DNA of 12,797 bases from Actinomycetota bacterium (GTDB lineage: Bacteria > Actinomycetota > Actinomycetes > Actinomycetales > Microbacteriaceae): the NCBI GenBank assembly GCA_009699665.1, contig WLNS01000033.1, forward strand, positions 1 to 12,797, given 5' to 3'. Of the stretch, positions 6,845 through 12,797 are shown in pieces. The first letter of the stretch is position 1, and every line of letters starts with the position of its first letter. The notes under the pieces were generated by a model. It saw only the letters and a program-made list of their open reading frames with translations, was not told the origin of the DNA and searched no databases. The position numbers and the translations under genes were made by a program.

Positions 6845-7569
6845 CACATGCCTCTCGTCGTGTCGATGGGACGCATGAGGCCGAAGAATAGTGCCATCAG
6901 CGCGCGCGCAAGCTGAATCATGGAGCGTAGCCCGTTGTGGGAGGGCTGGCCGGCCAGTCGCTTTCTCATTGTCACCGGGATCTCGCGCACAACAAGCTTG
7001 GCGCGCGCCGCGATGACAAGTGCTTCGACGGTATCACCCAGATACTCGGCCGGGTAGTTGTTCTCAAAAACGTTGAGGGCCCGCAGGTTGAGGGCTTTGA
7101 ATCCGGAAGTTGTGTCGGTCAGCGGCGTGTGGCAAATCTTGCTGAGTGACCACGACAGGAAGCCCATTGCCCACTTTCGCGGGCCCCTCACTTTGTAATC
7201 ACCGCTGCCGGCAAATCGTGATCCAATCACGATGTCGGCCTGAGAGAGTTCCGTCACGAGGCGGGGAACCATGGTGGGATCGTGCTGGCCGTCAGCATCG
7301 AGTTGCACCACGCTGCGGTAGCCGTTGCGAAGAGCGAATTTGAAGCCGGTGCGCATGGCGCCCCCCACCCCGAGATTGAGGGGCAATTCGACAACCCGAA
7401 ATCCGGACTGACGAACAATCGATGCTGTGCCGTCTGAAGAGCCGTCACTGACCACAACAATATCGGTGTCGGGAAGGTGACGACGTACCTCGTCTAAGAC
7501 AGCGCCAATCGACTCCTCTTCATTAAATGCGGGAATCACAATCAGGGTCGGTTGCAGTGAAGAGCCCAC
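6844..7569 (-). CDS. DPM1/GtrB-like GT2, polyprenyl-phosphate glycosyltransferase
   Basis: A 241-residue GT2 of the dolichyl/undecaprenyl-phosphate sugar synthase type, which moves a sugar from a nucleotide onto polyprenyl phosphate on the inner membrane face. IVIPAFNEEESIG is at 10-22, SDGSSDGT at 41-48, and the metal-binding LDADGQHDP at 90-98. IGSRFAGSGDYK lies at 115-126 and TDTTSGFKALN at 151-161, the typical late motif of this subfamily. There is no C-terminal pair of membrane helices; the last 30 residues are only weakly hydrophobic, so the DUF2304 partner made from the overlapping gene may supply the anchor. The start is GTG at 7569 with AGGA 7 bases before it. The sugar is not predictable; glucose, mannose and galactose are all known in the family. 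Confidence 0.9.
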   Translation of the reverse strand: MGSSLQPTLIVIPAFNEEESIGAVLDEVRRHLPDTDIVVVSDGSSDGTASIVRQSGFRVVELPLNLGVGGAMRTGFKFALRNGYRSVVQLDADGQHDPTMVPRLVTELSQADIVIGSRFAGSGDYKVRGPRKWAMGFLSWSLSKICHTPLTDTTSGFKALNLRALNVFENNYPAEYLGDTVEALVIAARAKLVVREIPVTMRKRLAGQPSHNGLRSMIQLARALMALFFGLMRPIDTTRGM

Positions 7570-7579
7570 ACCATCATCC

Positions 7580-7606
7580 TAGGGCGGGCCCTACCCCGGC
7601 ACGGGG
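7580..7606. repeat. Two adjacent inverted repeats in a divergent promoter gap
   Basis: TAGGGC-GG-GCCCTA (7580-7593) is a perfect 6-base-arm repeat. Directly after it CCCCG-GCA-CGGGG (7594-7606) is a perfect 5-base-arm hairpin. Both lie in the 78-base gap between divergent transcription units; the first abuts the ribosome-binding site of the leftward GT2. They could be operator sites or leader hairpins affecting that gene. A terminator is unlikely because no T-run follows. Confidence 0.4.
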
Positions 7607-7618
7607 ATGAACGTCGGC

Positions 7619-7624
7619 TAGCGT
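7619..7624 (+). promoter_or_regulatory. Candidate -10 element (TAGCGT) for the GT2-flippase pair
   Basis: TAGCGT fits TANNNT and lies 23 bases before the start codon at 7648. A strong ribosome-binding site, GGAGGAGG, follows at 7630-7637. No clear -35 is seen. This is inferred from sequence only. Confidence 0.3.
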
Positions 7625-7647
7625 TAGGTGGAGGAGGACATTCGCAC

Positions 7648-8646
7648 ATGAGGCCCCGTATTTCCGTTGTCGTCTGCACGCACAACGGTGCCACGTTTTT
7701 GTCGGATCAACTTGATTCGATCGTTGGACAGTCAGTTTTGCCCGATGAGATTGTGATTTCTGACGATGCCTCCACCGACACAACGCGACAGATCATCGAG
7801 CAGTTTGTTAGAGAGACTCGTGTGGCGTTTCCCGGAATTTCCTGTCGCGTATTGCTGAGCGAGAAACCTCGGGGTGTTCGTGGAAACTTTGAGTGGGCGA
7901 TCTCGCAGACGACGGGAGACCTCATTGCCTTGGCAGATCAAGACGACGTCTGGCATCGCCAGAGGCTGGAGCGACAGATATCGCTTGGTGAGGCGCCGGC
8001 AGTGCTTTTGTCACACTCGAACGCAGACCTTATCGACGAGTCGGGAAAAAGCTTGGGCTACTTGCTCTTCGCCACGTTGCACATGAATGGGCGAACCGTT
8101 CGAAATATCAATTCGGGCGATGGTTTTCGAGAACTCATGCGGCGCAACGTTGTTACGGGGGCTACCGTGATGTTGTCGCGGAAGCTAACCGAGCTTGCCT
8201 TTCCCATACCTTCTGCGTGGCTTCACGACGAATGGCTCGCGGTCGTTGCCGCTATGAATTACGGGCTTGTGTCGATTGACGAGCCACTCATTTCATACCG
8301 ACAACATGCATCGAATCAGATCGGTGCACGCCGACTCAATTTGGCGATTATGCGAACTCGGGTGTCCACCTCTCGACAGGAGCGTAATGCACGCCTCCTC
8401 CTTCGCGCCGAACAACTCGTGGCATTTGTCGACTCCCGGGGGCCAGACGTGGCAAGTGACGTGCGCGCCGCCGCTCACCGCAAACTTGCCCATGAGCGAG
8501 TTCGCTGGAACCTTCCCGCGGCGCGCATCCGACGCCTTCCTCGAATTGTGGCTGAACTCGTGAGGGGGCGCTACCACTCCGACGGGCGCGGACTACAGGG
8601 AGTCTTTCTTGATGTGTTTCAACCTGATGCGAGCGACGACGCGTGA
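7648..8646 (+). CDS. Family 2 glycosyltransferase, rhamnosyltransferase-like
   Basis: A 332-residue GT-A enzyme. ISVVVCTHNG at 5-14 and ISDDASTDTT at 37-46 are the nucleotide-binding motifs. ALADQDDVW at 94-102 is the DQDD metal-site variant common in rhamnosyltransferase-type GT2s. RNVVTGATVM at 166-175 and WLHDEWLA at 191-198 form the acceptor and base region, and ISYRQHASNQIGA at 215-227 is the typical end of this subfamily. About 100 basic, helical residues follow. The ATG at 7648 has the strongest ribosome-binding site in the window (GGAGGAGG, 10 bases upstream). It is the first gene of a pair with the flippase, whose GTG overlaps this stop by four bases (GTGA). A role in building the flippase's lipid-linked substrate is inferred; use of dTDP-rhamnose or a derivative is plausible but not shown. 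Confidence 0.9.
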   Translation: MRPRISVVVCTHNGATFLSDQLDSIVGQSVLPDEIVISDDASTDTTRQIIEQFVRETRVAFPGISCRVLLSEKPRGVRGNFEWAISQTTGDLIALADQDDVWHRQRLERQISLGEAPAVLLSHSNADLIDESGKSLGYLLFATLHMNGRTVRNINSGDGFRELMRRNVVTGATVMLSRKLTELAFPIPSAWLHDEWLAVVAAMNYGLVSIDEPLISYRQHASNQIGARRLNLAIMRTRVSTSRQERNARLLLRAEQLVAFVDSRGPDVASDVRAAAHRKLAHERVRWNLPAARIRRLPRIVAELVRGRYHSDGRGLQGVFLDVFQPDASDDA

Positions 8647-9890
8647 CCGACACCATGCGCTCCGGAGCCCGAACGGTTGTCGTCGCCACGATTGTGGCCG
8701 GAGGGCTGGCCTATCTGCTCACCATGCTGGCGGCCAAGTTTCTTGGTGATGATTACTCGCGTTTCGCCATCTTTTGGAGCACCCTGTATGTGTTTGTTGG
8801 CGCCATCGCGGGAATTCAGCAGGAGTTTGCCCGAGCTGTGTCGCGCAACTCACATGAGTCATTAGCCTCCGCAAGTCGAGCCCGGGTTGACGTGGTTGCC
8901 GTCGGTGCCAGTGTGACCGCCGCCGTGGTTGCCGTGCTGATTTTGTTGCCGCTCGGAGGGCAACTATTTGGTGCCGACTCCCCGGTCTTGATAGGGCAAC
9001 TCATTCTCGGAGTATTTTTTGCGTCTTTGAGCTTGTCCATTACAGGTGTCTTTTACGGACTCCACTCGTGGTGGTTGATTGCTCTCATCGTGGTTGGCGA
9101 CGCCACATTTCGATTTGTTGGCTTTCTCATTGCAGATGCCTTGGGGGCGGGCATTGTTGGTTTCGCCCTTGTCACCGTCATTCCATTTCTGCTCACGATT
9201 TGTATCTCGCTTCTGATTACTCGGCGTCGATACCCCGGGAACATCGTGATGGAGGGCACATATGTCAAGGTGTCGACCCGCGTGGCACGAACAGTCGTGG
9301 CCTCCGTTGGGGGTGCAATTCTTGTCAACGGCATGCCCGTTGCGCTTGGCGCGGTCTCTTATGGAGCTGCTCCCGCAGCGCTCAGCGCTGTGTTCTTGGT
9401 AATGACATTGACTCGGGCACCACTGGTTGTTGGCTCTGTTTCGCTCCAGAGTTACATCGTTGTGGCCTTCAGAGACAGCGCCGGTAAAATTGTACGGAGG
9501 GTATTGGCTTACCTGTTAGGAGTTCTCGCGATAGGAATTATCTTGTCAGCGATTGCATACGTAATCGGGCCGCCAATAGTTGAGTGGATAGCTGGCGCTC
9601 GTTTTGCCCTGAGCCCACTCTTTTTCGCTCTCGTTACGGTGAGTTCGATTTCGACCGCCTGGCTGGTTGTGACGGGCGCCGCGACCTTGAGTCAATCGCG
9701 ACACACGTGGTATGCCGTTGGCTGGGCCGTTGGTGCGGTGGCAACAGTCGTCCTCATCTGCTTACCCATGCCCCTCGAATCGAGGGTTGTGGTGGCCTTT
9801 TCCTTCGGGCCCATTCTGGGTTCTGTGATTCATCTCATTGCTCTCAAACGCCACGAAGTCAGGCACACGAAGGTGACGTTTCCGGGCTGA
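8643..9890 (+). CDS. Wzx-like polysaccharide flippase / MOP-type membrane protein
   Basis: A 415-residue integral membrane protein with about 12 predicted helices and only short basic loops, for example SRARVD near 78-83 and ITRRRYPGN near 191-199. The first helix begins VVVATIVAGGLAYLL (12-26). Size, helix spacing and coupling to a glycosyltransferase fit a Wzx/MATE-like exporter that flips undecaprenyl-diphosphate-linked oligosaccharides. Sequence motifs in this superfamily are weak, so the call rests on topology and context. The GTG at 8643 overlaps the upstream stop (GTGA); an ATG four codons later is an alternative. The part around 9480-9600 is richer in A+T than its neighbours, perhaps reflecting transfer. 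No Wzy-type polymerase is otherwise obvious, although either large membrane protein could be one. Confidence 0.75.
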   Translation: MTDTMRSGARTVVVATIVAGGLAYLLTMLAAKFLGDDYSRFAIFWSTLYVFVGAIAGIQQEFARAVSRNSHESLASASRARVDVVAVGASVTAAVVAVLILLPLGGQLFGADSPVLIGQLILGVFFASLSLSITGVFYGLHSWWLIALIVVGDATFRFVGFLIADALGAGIVGFALVTVIPFLLTICISLLITRRRYPGNIVMEGTYVKVSTRVARTVVASVGGAILVNGMPVALGAVSYGAAPAALSAVFLVMTLTRAPLVVGSVSLQSYIVVAFRDSAGKIVRRVLAYLLGVLAIGIILSAIAYVIGPPIVEWIAGARFALSPLFFALVTVSSISTAWLVVTGAATLSQSRHTWYAVGWAVGAVATVVLICLPMPLESRVVVAFSFGPILGSVIHLIALKRHEVRHTKVTFPG

Positions 9891-9892
9891 TG

Positions 9893-11764
9893 CTAACGTG
9901 ATGGCGCGACGATGTCGACTATCTCGCTCGGGCACTGTGCGACCAGCCGTTCTCGAAGCCCGGCCTCTGAGGTCAGTATGCGAACCGGAGGCGTAAGTTT
10001 CGATATTGCCGTGCAGACCTGGGAAGTGTTGTTTGCATCGAGGCCGTAGGCGAAGATTCGAACGTCGAGATTGTTTTTTAATGGTTCCATCTGGAAAAGC
10101 CACAAGTTTATAAAGCCATCTTCCGTCGGAGTCAGCGCATTTACGGCGATGGTGTTGACGCCGTCTTCTTTATTTCTCATCATGAACCGCGCCGCGGGGT
10201 CGGCCGGATGTGGTGAAGGGATACCGGCCACCGCCAGAAGGGGAAGCGCATCAAAAACTCGCGCGCGAATATCTGGTATCGAAGCAATGGCGACGCCAAT
10301 GCCCAATGCCATCACCGAGGCGATCCCTCCGAAGATTAGCCCTCGATACCGAACACGTGCCACGAGGGCAAGGATGATACTCAGCGAGACAATTCCAAAG
10401 ATCGTCATCATGATCCAAGCAAATTTAACCGGGTAATAACCCCACAGGTCGGGTTGTGCCCGCCGCTGAAACACGAGGAAAGCGAGGGCGCCGGCGCCAA
10501 GGAGAGTGACAAGAAAACTGTCTATGAAGAGTCGCGGAGATCTTTCAACCATGCTGTAAATAGCTGCCGTGACAATCAGAACCGCGGCTGACAGGCCGAC
10601 GATCCGTGGGCTCAGTGTCATAATTCCGCCATCGTTTCCTAAGGCACTCGCGGAACTTAACAGGTCCGGAACAGTGACTAGGGCGATGTACGTGGCACTA
10701 ACAGCGAAAACGGCTCCCGGAATCCAGAATCTTCTTCGCGCGTGTGTTTGGGCAGAGCGCGCGCTGCAAATGAACTGCCAGAGAGCGTGGATTCCGAGAG
10801 CCACCGGAATGATGGCCAGGGGCCCCCAGGTTGCCAGCAATGCCAAAGATGCCATCCCGAGTGCCGACAGTCGGATTCCCGGGGAAACGCTCTGACCGCG
10901 TGCCACTAACCATGAGCAGAGCAGGATGACAACTGACAGGGTCGCGTTGAAGAAGCCAAACAAGATCGAATAACCAGCAACGAACCAGGTCAGCGGCACC
11001 AAAGCAATCGCATTTGCGCTGACGATGCCAAACCAGAGGGGAGAACGTTGCGGCATTGCTTGTTTGGCTACCAGAGCCGAGAGTGCCGCTGTGGCGACGA
11101 TGAGCAGGAACCATAGCTGGGCGTAGGCAGAGATGTCATATGCCAACAGATCCCAAGAGCTGACAGTCCATCTCCCGGGCCCGGCAACTACGGTCAGGAG
11201 AGAGTGCGGCTCGGGTGACCCGTTGAAGTGAAGGCGAGAATTGACGCCACCGTCGGCAAAGAGGATGCGCGCAGAGCTGACGTTGGCGGGTGAATCGTTG
11301 CCCATTGCCCAGGCAACGCCACTTCGCCCGATCAACAGTGAAAACGTCATGACTACCGAGGCAATAATCGGAGTGACGAAAAAAAGGCTGTATCGGGCCA
11401 GTGCAAGCAACGATTGCCGGCCGGGCCAGCGTGCGAATCGAGAAATGACGAACCCCACCACAAGGCCCTCCAAAACCAGACAGACCGAAACGGTGAGAGC
11501 CAACGGCAGTCGGGTCAGCGGGGCAAGCTGAATCAGCACGGCAACAGCAGCGAGGTGGAGCAGGATGCTCGCGGCGATGCCAAAAGTTGTCGTGCTGCGC
11601 TGTCGAATAATTGCAGCAACGCCGACAACGCAAAAGATGATGAGCGGCCAAGCCGAGATGGAAAACACGGCGAGCAGCCCGCAAGCGACAACGACCGCCC
11701 ACGTGACAATGTGAATCCTGATAAGTGGCAACGCGGCCGGTGTCGCCACTCGTTTAGGTGTCAC
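9893..11764 (-). CDS. Large polytopic membrane protein, putative GT-C-type glycosyltransferase or polymerase
   Basis: A 623-residue protein with about 12-14 predicted membrane helices and an extracytoplasmic C-terminal domain of about 120 residues containing two cysteines. A loop after the first four or five helices carries WAMGNDSPAN (152-161), with an Asp in the place where GT-C enzymes hold their catalytic acid. LHFNGSPEP follows about 20 residues later. WGYYPVKFAW precedes the last helices and resembles the YY..K element of large actinobacterial GT-C proteins. I do not recognise a named family; a Wzy-like polymerase is an alternative. The frame extends to a GTG at 11776, but that codon overlaps the ribosome-binding site GAGGA (11770-11774). 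The GTG at 11764, five bases after it, is the better start. Only 17 bases separate it from the tRNA, with no terminator, so read-through from the tRNA promoter is likely. Confidence 0.75.
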   Translation of the reverse strand: MTPKRVATPAALPLIRIHIVTWAVVVACGLLAVFSISAWPLIIFCVVGVAAIIRQRSTTTFGIAASILLHLAAVAVLIQLAPLTRLPLALTVSVCLVLEGLVVGFVISRFARWPGRQSLLALARYSLFFVTPIIASVVMTFSLLIGRSGVAWAMGNDSPANVSSARILFADGGVNSRLHFNGSPEPHSLLTVVAGPGRWTVSSWDLLAYDISAYAQLWFLLIVATAALSALVAKQAMPQRSPLWFGIVSANAIALVPLTWFVAGYSILFGFFNATLSVVILLCSWLVARGQSVSPGIRLSALGMASLALLATWGPLAIIPVALGIHALWQFICSARSAQTHARRRFWIPGAVFAVSATYIALVTVPDLLSSASALGNDGGIMTLSPRIVGLSAAVLIVTAAIYSMVERSPRLFIDSFLVTLLGAGALAFLVFQRRAQPDLWGYYPVKFAWIMMTIFGIVSLSIILALVARVRYRGLIFGGIASVMALGIGVAIASIPDIRARVFDALPLLAVAGIPSPHPADPAARFMMRNKEDGVNTIAVNALTPTEDGFINLWLFQMEPLKNNLDVRIFAYGLDANNTSQVCTAISKLTPPVRILTSEAGLRERLVAQCPSEIVDIVAPSR

Positions 11765-11781
11765 GTCATTCCTCACATACG

Positions 11782-11854
11782 TGCCCCCGAGAGGATTCGA
11801 ACCTCCGACCTTTGGTACCGGAAACCAGCGCTCTATCCCCTGAGCTACGGGGGC
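11782..11854 (-). tRNA. tRNA-Arg (anticodon CCG)
   Basis: The 73-base cloverleaf runs from 11854 down to 11782. The acceptor stem pairs GCCCCCG with CGGGGGC and the D stem GCTC with GAGC. The anticodon loop TTCCGGT gives CCG, reading CGG arginine codons. The T arm is GGAGG-TTCGAAT-CCTCT, with one G-T type or weaker pair at its inner end. The discriminator base is A and CCA is not encoded. In the anticodon stem (CTGGT/ACCAA) the first pair is C-A, a mismatch; the other four pair. It lies about 700 bases from argS, whose product charges it. Confidence 0.95.
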
Positions 11855-11866
11855 AGGGGTGAATTT

Positions 11867-11875
11867 AGGTTATCA
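11867..11875 (-). promoter_or_regulatory. Extended -10 promoter of tRNA-Arg (TGATAACCT)
   Basis: TAACCT with an upstream TGA gives an extended -10 element on the minus strand. Transcription about 7 bases later would begin some 6 bases before the mature tRNA end, a normal short leader. No good -35 is seen. The opposite strand reads TAGGTT, the same two-way heptamer as at 5287-5293. Confidence 0.5.
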
Positions 11876-11887
11876 GTCCGACGTGCT

Positions 11888-12478
11888 CTATCCGGCCGGA
11901 AGGTAAGACAACACAGCGTTCATCAAGGTTGCGACGTCTTCGGGAGCGGACACTTCGGGACCGGCGATGGTGACCCAATAATTGTTGGCAGTGTAGACCT
12001 GAACGATGCCGCTTCCGGCAATTTTGCCGAAGTAGCCCGGCACGCCATTGAGGTCAACCTGAGCCAGGGTGCCCAGCGACTGTTCTTCCAAGATGGCCGT
12101 GGTGGTTGCTGTGGGATGGGCCACGCTGACGGTGAGTGCTGCCCCGCTCGATTGATTCGTGTAGGTGCAGTTGGTTCCTTCGAGCGTCTTCACCATGTCG
12201 AAGGACGACCCGACGGCGGGGGTCGCGGAATTGTCAAAGACGTAGTTGGGATTGAACGCGAAAACAACGTCGTTGGGAATCAGGTTGGCACAGTCCTGCG
12301 TGAAGGGAATGTAGTCACCCTCTGGCTGCGACGCACTGGGCGTGGGCGTGCTCACAGGCGTCGCGCTCGACGTGGGAGAAGCACTGGGCTCGGGAGATGC
12401 ACCTGCACAACCCGCAAGGAGAAGGGCGGAACTCACGAGGATTATCGGGAGGACAAAAATCTGTCGCGACCTATTCAT
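11888..12478 (-). CDS. Secreted lipoprotein of unknown function, DUF3558-like
   Basis: A 196-residue lipoprotein. A basic start (MNRSRQ) and a hydrophobic helix lead to the lipobox LAGC with the lipidated Cys at 24, so the protein is anchored to the outer face of the membrane. Residues 26-52 are a Ser/Thr/Pro-rich linker. A globular domain of about 140 residues follows with two cysteines (63 and 104) likely to form a disulfide, NGVPGYF at 144-150 and NNYWVTIAG at 165-173. The order Cys, Cys, GxPGY, aromatic strand, C-terminal helix recalls DUF3558-type actinobacterial lipoproteins, but I cannot confirm this. The ATG at 12478 is chosen over the GTG at 12487 because it starts the signal peptide directly and lies 7 bases after a TAGCGT -10 box, suggesting a leaderless message. 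It is not obviously part of the sugar cluster. Confidence 0.82.
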   Translation of the reverse strand: MNRSRQIFVLPIILVSSALLLAGCAGASPEPSASPTSSATPVSTPTPSASQPEGDYIPFTQDCANLIPNDVVFAFNPNYVFDNSATPAVGSSFDMVKTLEGTNCTYTNQSSGAALTVSVAHPTATTTAILEEQSLGTLAQVDLNGVPGYFGKIAGSGIVQVYTANNYWVTIAGPEVSAPEDVATLMNAVLSYLPAG

Positions 12479-12485
12479 GCACCAC

Positions 12486-12491
12486 ACGCTA
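12486..12491 (-). promoter_or_regulatory. Candidate -10 element for a leaderless lipoprotein message (TAGCGT)
   Basis: TAGCGT on the minus strand ends 7 bases before the lipoprotein ATG, the spacing expected if transcription starts at or next to the start codon. No ribosome-binding site precedes that ATG, which fits leaderless translation. Confidence 0.4.
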
Positions 12492-12537
12492 CTCGCGAAA
12501 CCATAGTGAGCGAAAGGTGCACCGGGTGTGTCGTAAC

Positions 12538-12543
12538 TAGACT
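12538..12543 (+). promoter_or_regulatory. Candidate -10 element for argS (TAGACT)
   Basis: TAGACT ends 8 bases before the argS GTG, and no ribosome-binding site lies between, so the message is probably leaderless or has one or two leader bases. The hexamer is identical to the candidate in front of rmlA. Confidence 0.4.
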
Positions 12544-12551
12544 GTGATGTC

Positions 12552-12797
12552 GTGACCCCTGACGATATCGCCCGCCACGTATTCGAGGCGCTCAGCGCCG
12601 AGGCGACGCGTCAGGGAGGTTCGCTCGAGGCGTTGACGATAGACGACATCGTCATTGAGCGACCAAAGAATCGCGACCACGGCGATTGGGCGTCGAGTGC
12701 TGCACTCAAAGCGGCCAAACAGCTCGGAGTCAACCCGCGAGATCTGGCGGCAACCGTGGCCGGCTATCTGGCCGCGGTCGACGGAATCGCTCGCGCG
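12552..12797 (+). CDS. argS: Arginyl-tRNA synthetase, N-terminal part
   Basis: The first 82 codons of a gene cut by the right window edge. The product attaches arginine to tRNA-Arg in the cytoplasm. The visible part is the N-terminal additional domain that binds the tRNA D-loop. It starts with TPDDIARHVFEAL, and the family signature IERPKNRDHGDWASSAAL follows at about residues 36-53; ERPKN.(D/E)HGD(W/Y)A is highly conserved in ArgRS. The class I HIGH and KMSKS motifs lie beyond the window. The start is GTG at 12552; the ATG at 12546 runs straight into a stop. It faces away from the lipoprotein and tRNA-Arg genes. Confidence 0.93.
   Translation, partial: MTPDDIARHVFEALSAEATRQGGSLEALTIDDIVIERPKNRDHGDWASSAALKAAKQLGVNPRDLAATVAGYLAAVDGIARA

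Noticed and set aside
11136..11702. 188-codon minus-strand frame inside the large membrane protein gene
   Set aside because: It is an out-of-frame shadow; the main frame gives regular membrane helices.
11765..11776. GTG at 11776 as start of the large membrane protein
   Set aside because: It lies 5 bases from the tRNA end and overlaps the GAGGA ribosome-binding site that serves the GTG at 11764.
11891..11900. TCCGGCCGGA palindrome as a terminator between the lipoprotein and tRNA genes
   Set aside because: It lies within the last codons of the lipoprotein gene, has no loop and no T-run, so a terminator hairpin is unlikely.
11414..12547. 377-codon open frame on the + strand across the tRNA and antisense to the lipoprotein
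   Set aside because: It reads through the tRNA gene and opposite a clear lipoprotein with lipobox; the product is low-complexity and rich in Arg and Gly, typical of a shadow frame.
1..12797. CRISPR arrays, insertion sequences, transposase or integrase genes
   Set aside because: No regularly spaced repeats, no transposase or recombinase motifs and no long terminal inverted repeats were seen in reading the window.

Overview
The window is 12.8 kb from a compact, moderately GC-rich actinobacterial chromosome. A Microbacteriaceae-like, possibly streamlined aquatic lineage is my best guess, based on GTG starts, TANNNT-type -10 elements, apparently leaderless genes, tiny intergenic gaps and the protein flavour (RmlA, DUF2142, DUF2304, lipoprotein with a Ser/Thr/Pro linker). 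The genus cannot be fixed from the sequence alone. No stretch of more than about 105 bases lacks a gene.

Positions 1 to about 11.8 kb form a cell-surface polysaccharide cluster. From left to right it holds the C-terminal half of a sugar-nucleotide epimerase, probably dTDP-L-rhamnose 4-epimerase (1-484, +); a GT2 glycosyltransferase (488-1447, -); rmlA and a GT-B glycosyltransferase (1522-3719, +); a DUF2142 polytopic protein (3716-5245, -); a small coiled-coil protein coupled to a GT2 (5350-6428, +); a DUF2304 protein and a polyprenyl-phosphate-sugar-synthase-like GT2 (6425-7569, -); a rhamnosyltransferase-like GT2 and a Wzx-type flippase (7648-9890, +); and a large GT-C-like membrane protein (9893-11764, -).

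To the right lies housekeeping DNA: a tRNA-Arg(CCG) gene (11782-11854, -), a secreted lipoprotein of unknown function (11888-12478, -), and the first 82 codons of argS (12552 to the window end, +). The 3' end of the tRNA faces the sugar cluster, so the tRNA marks the edge of the accessory region.

The genes suggest this route. RmlA makes dTDP-glucose; rmlB, rmlC and rmlD must lie elsewhere. The 4-epimerase would then turn dTDP-L-rhamnose into dTDP-6-deoxy-L-talose. The GT2 and GT-B enzymes would assemble a lipid-linked repeat unit on the cytoplasmic face, and the flippase would export it. The DPM-like GT2 with its DUF2304 partner would make and handle a polyprenyl-phosphate sugar. One or both large membrane proteins could use this as donor outside the membrane.

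The layout is unusual for a sugar operon. Transcription direction flips after every one or two genes. All four convergent junctions have 3 or fewer bases between stop codons, and two share one CTAG for both stops. Every strand-opening gap is 72 to 104 bases.
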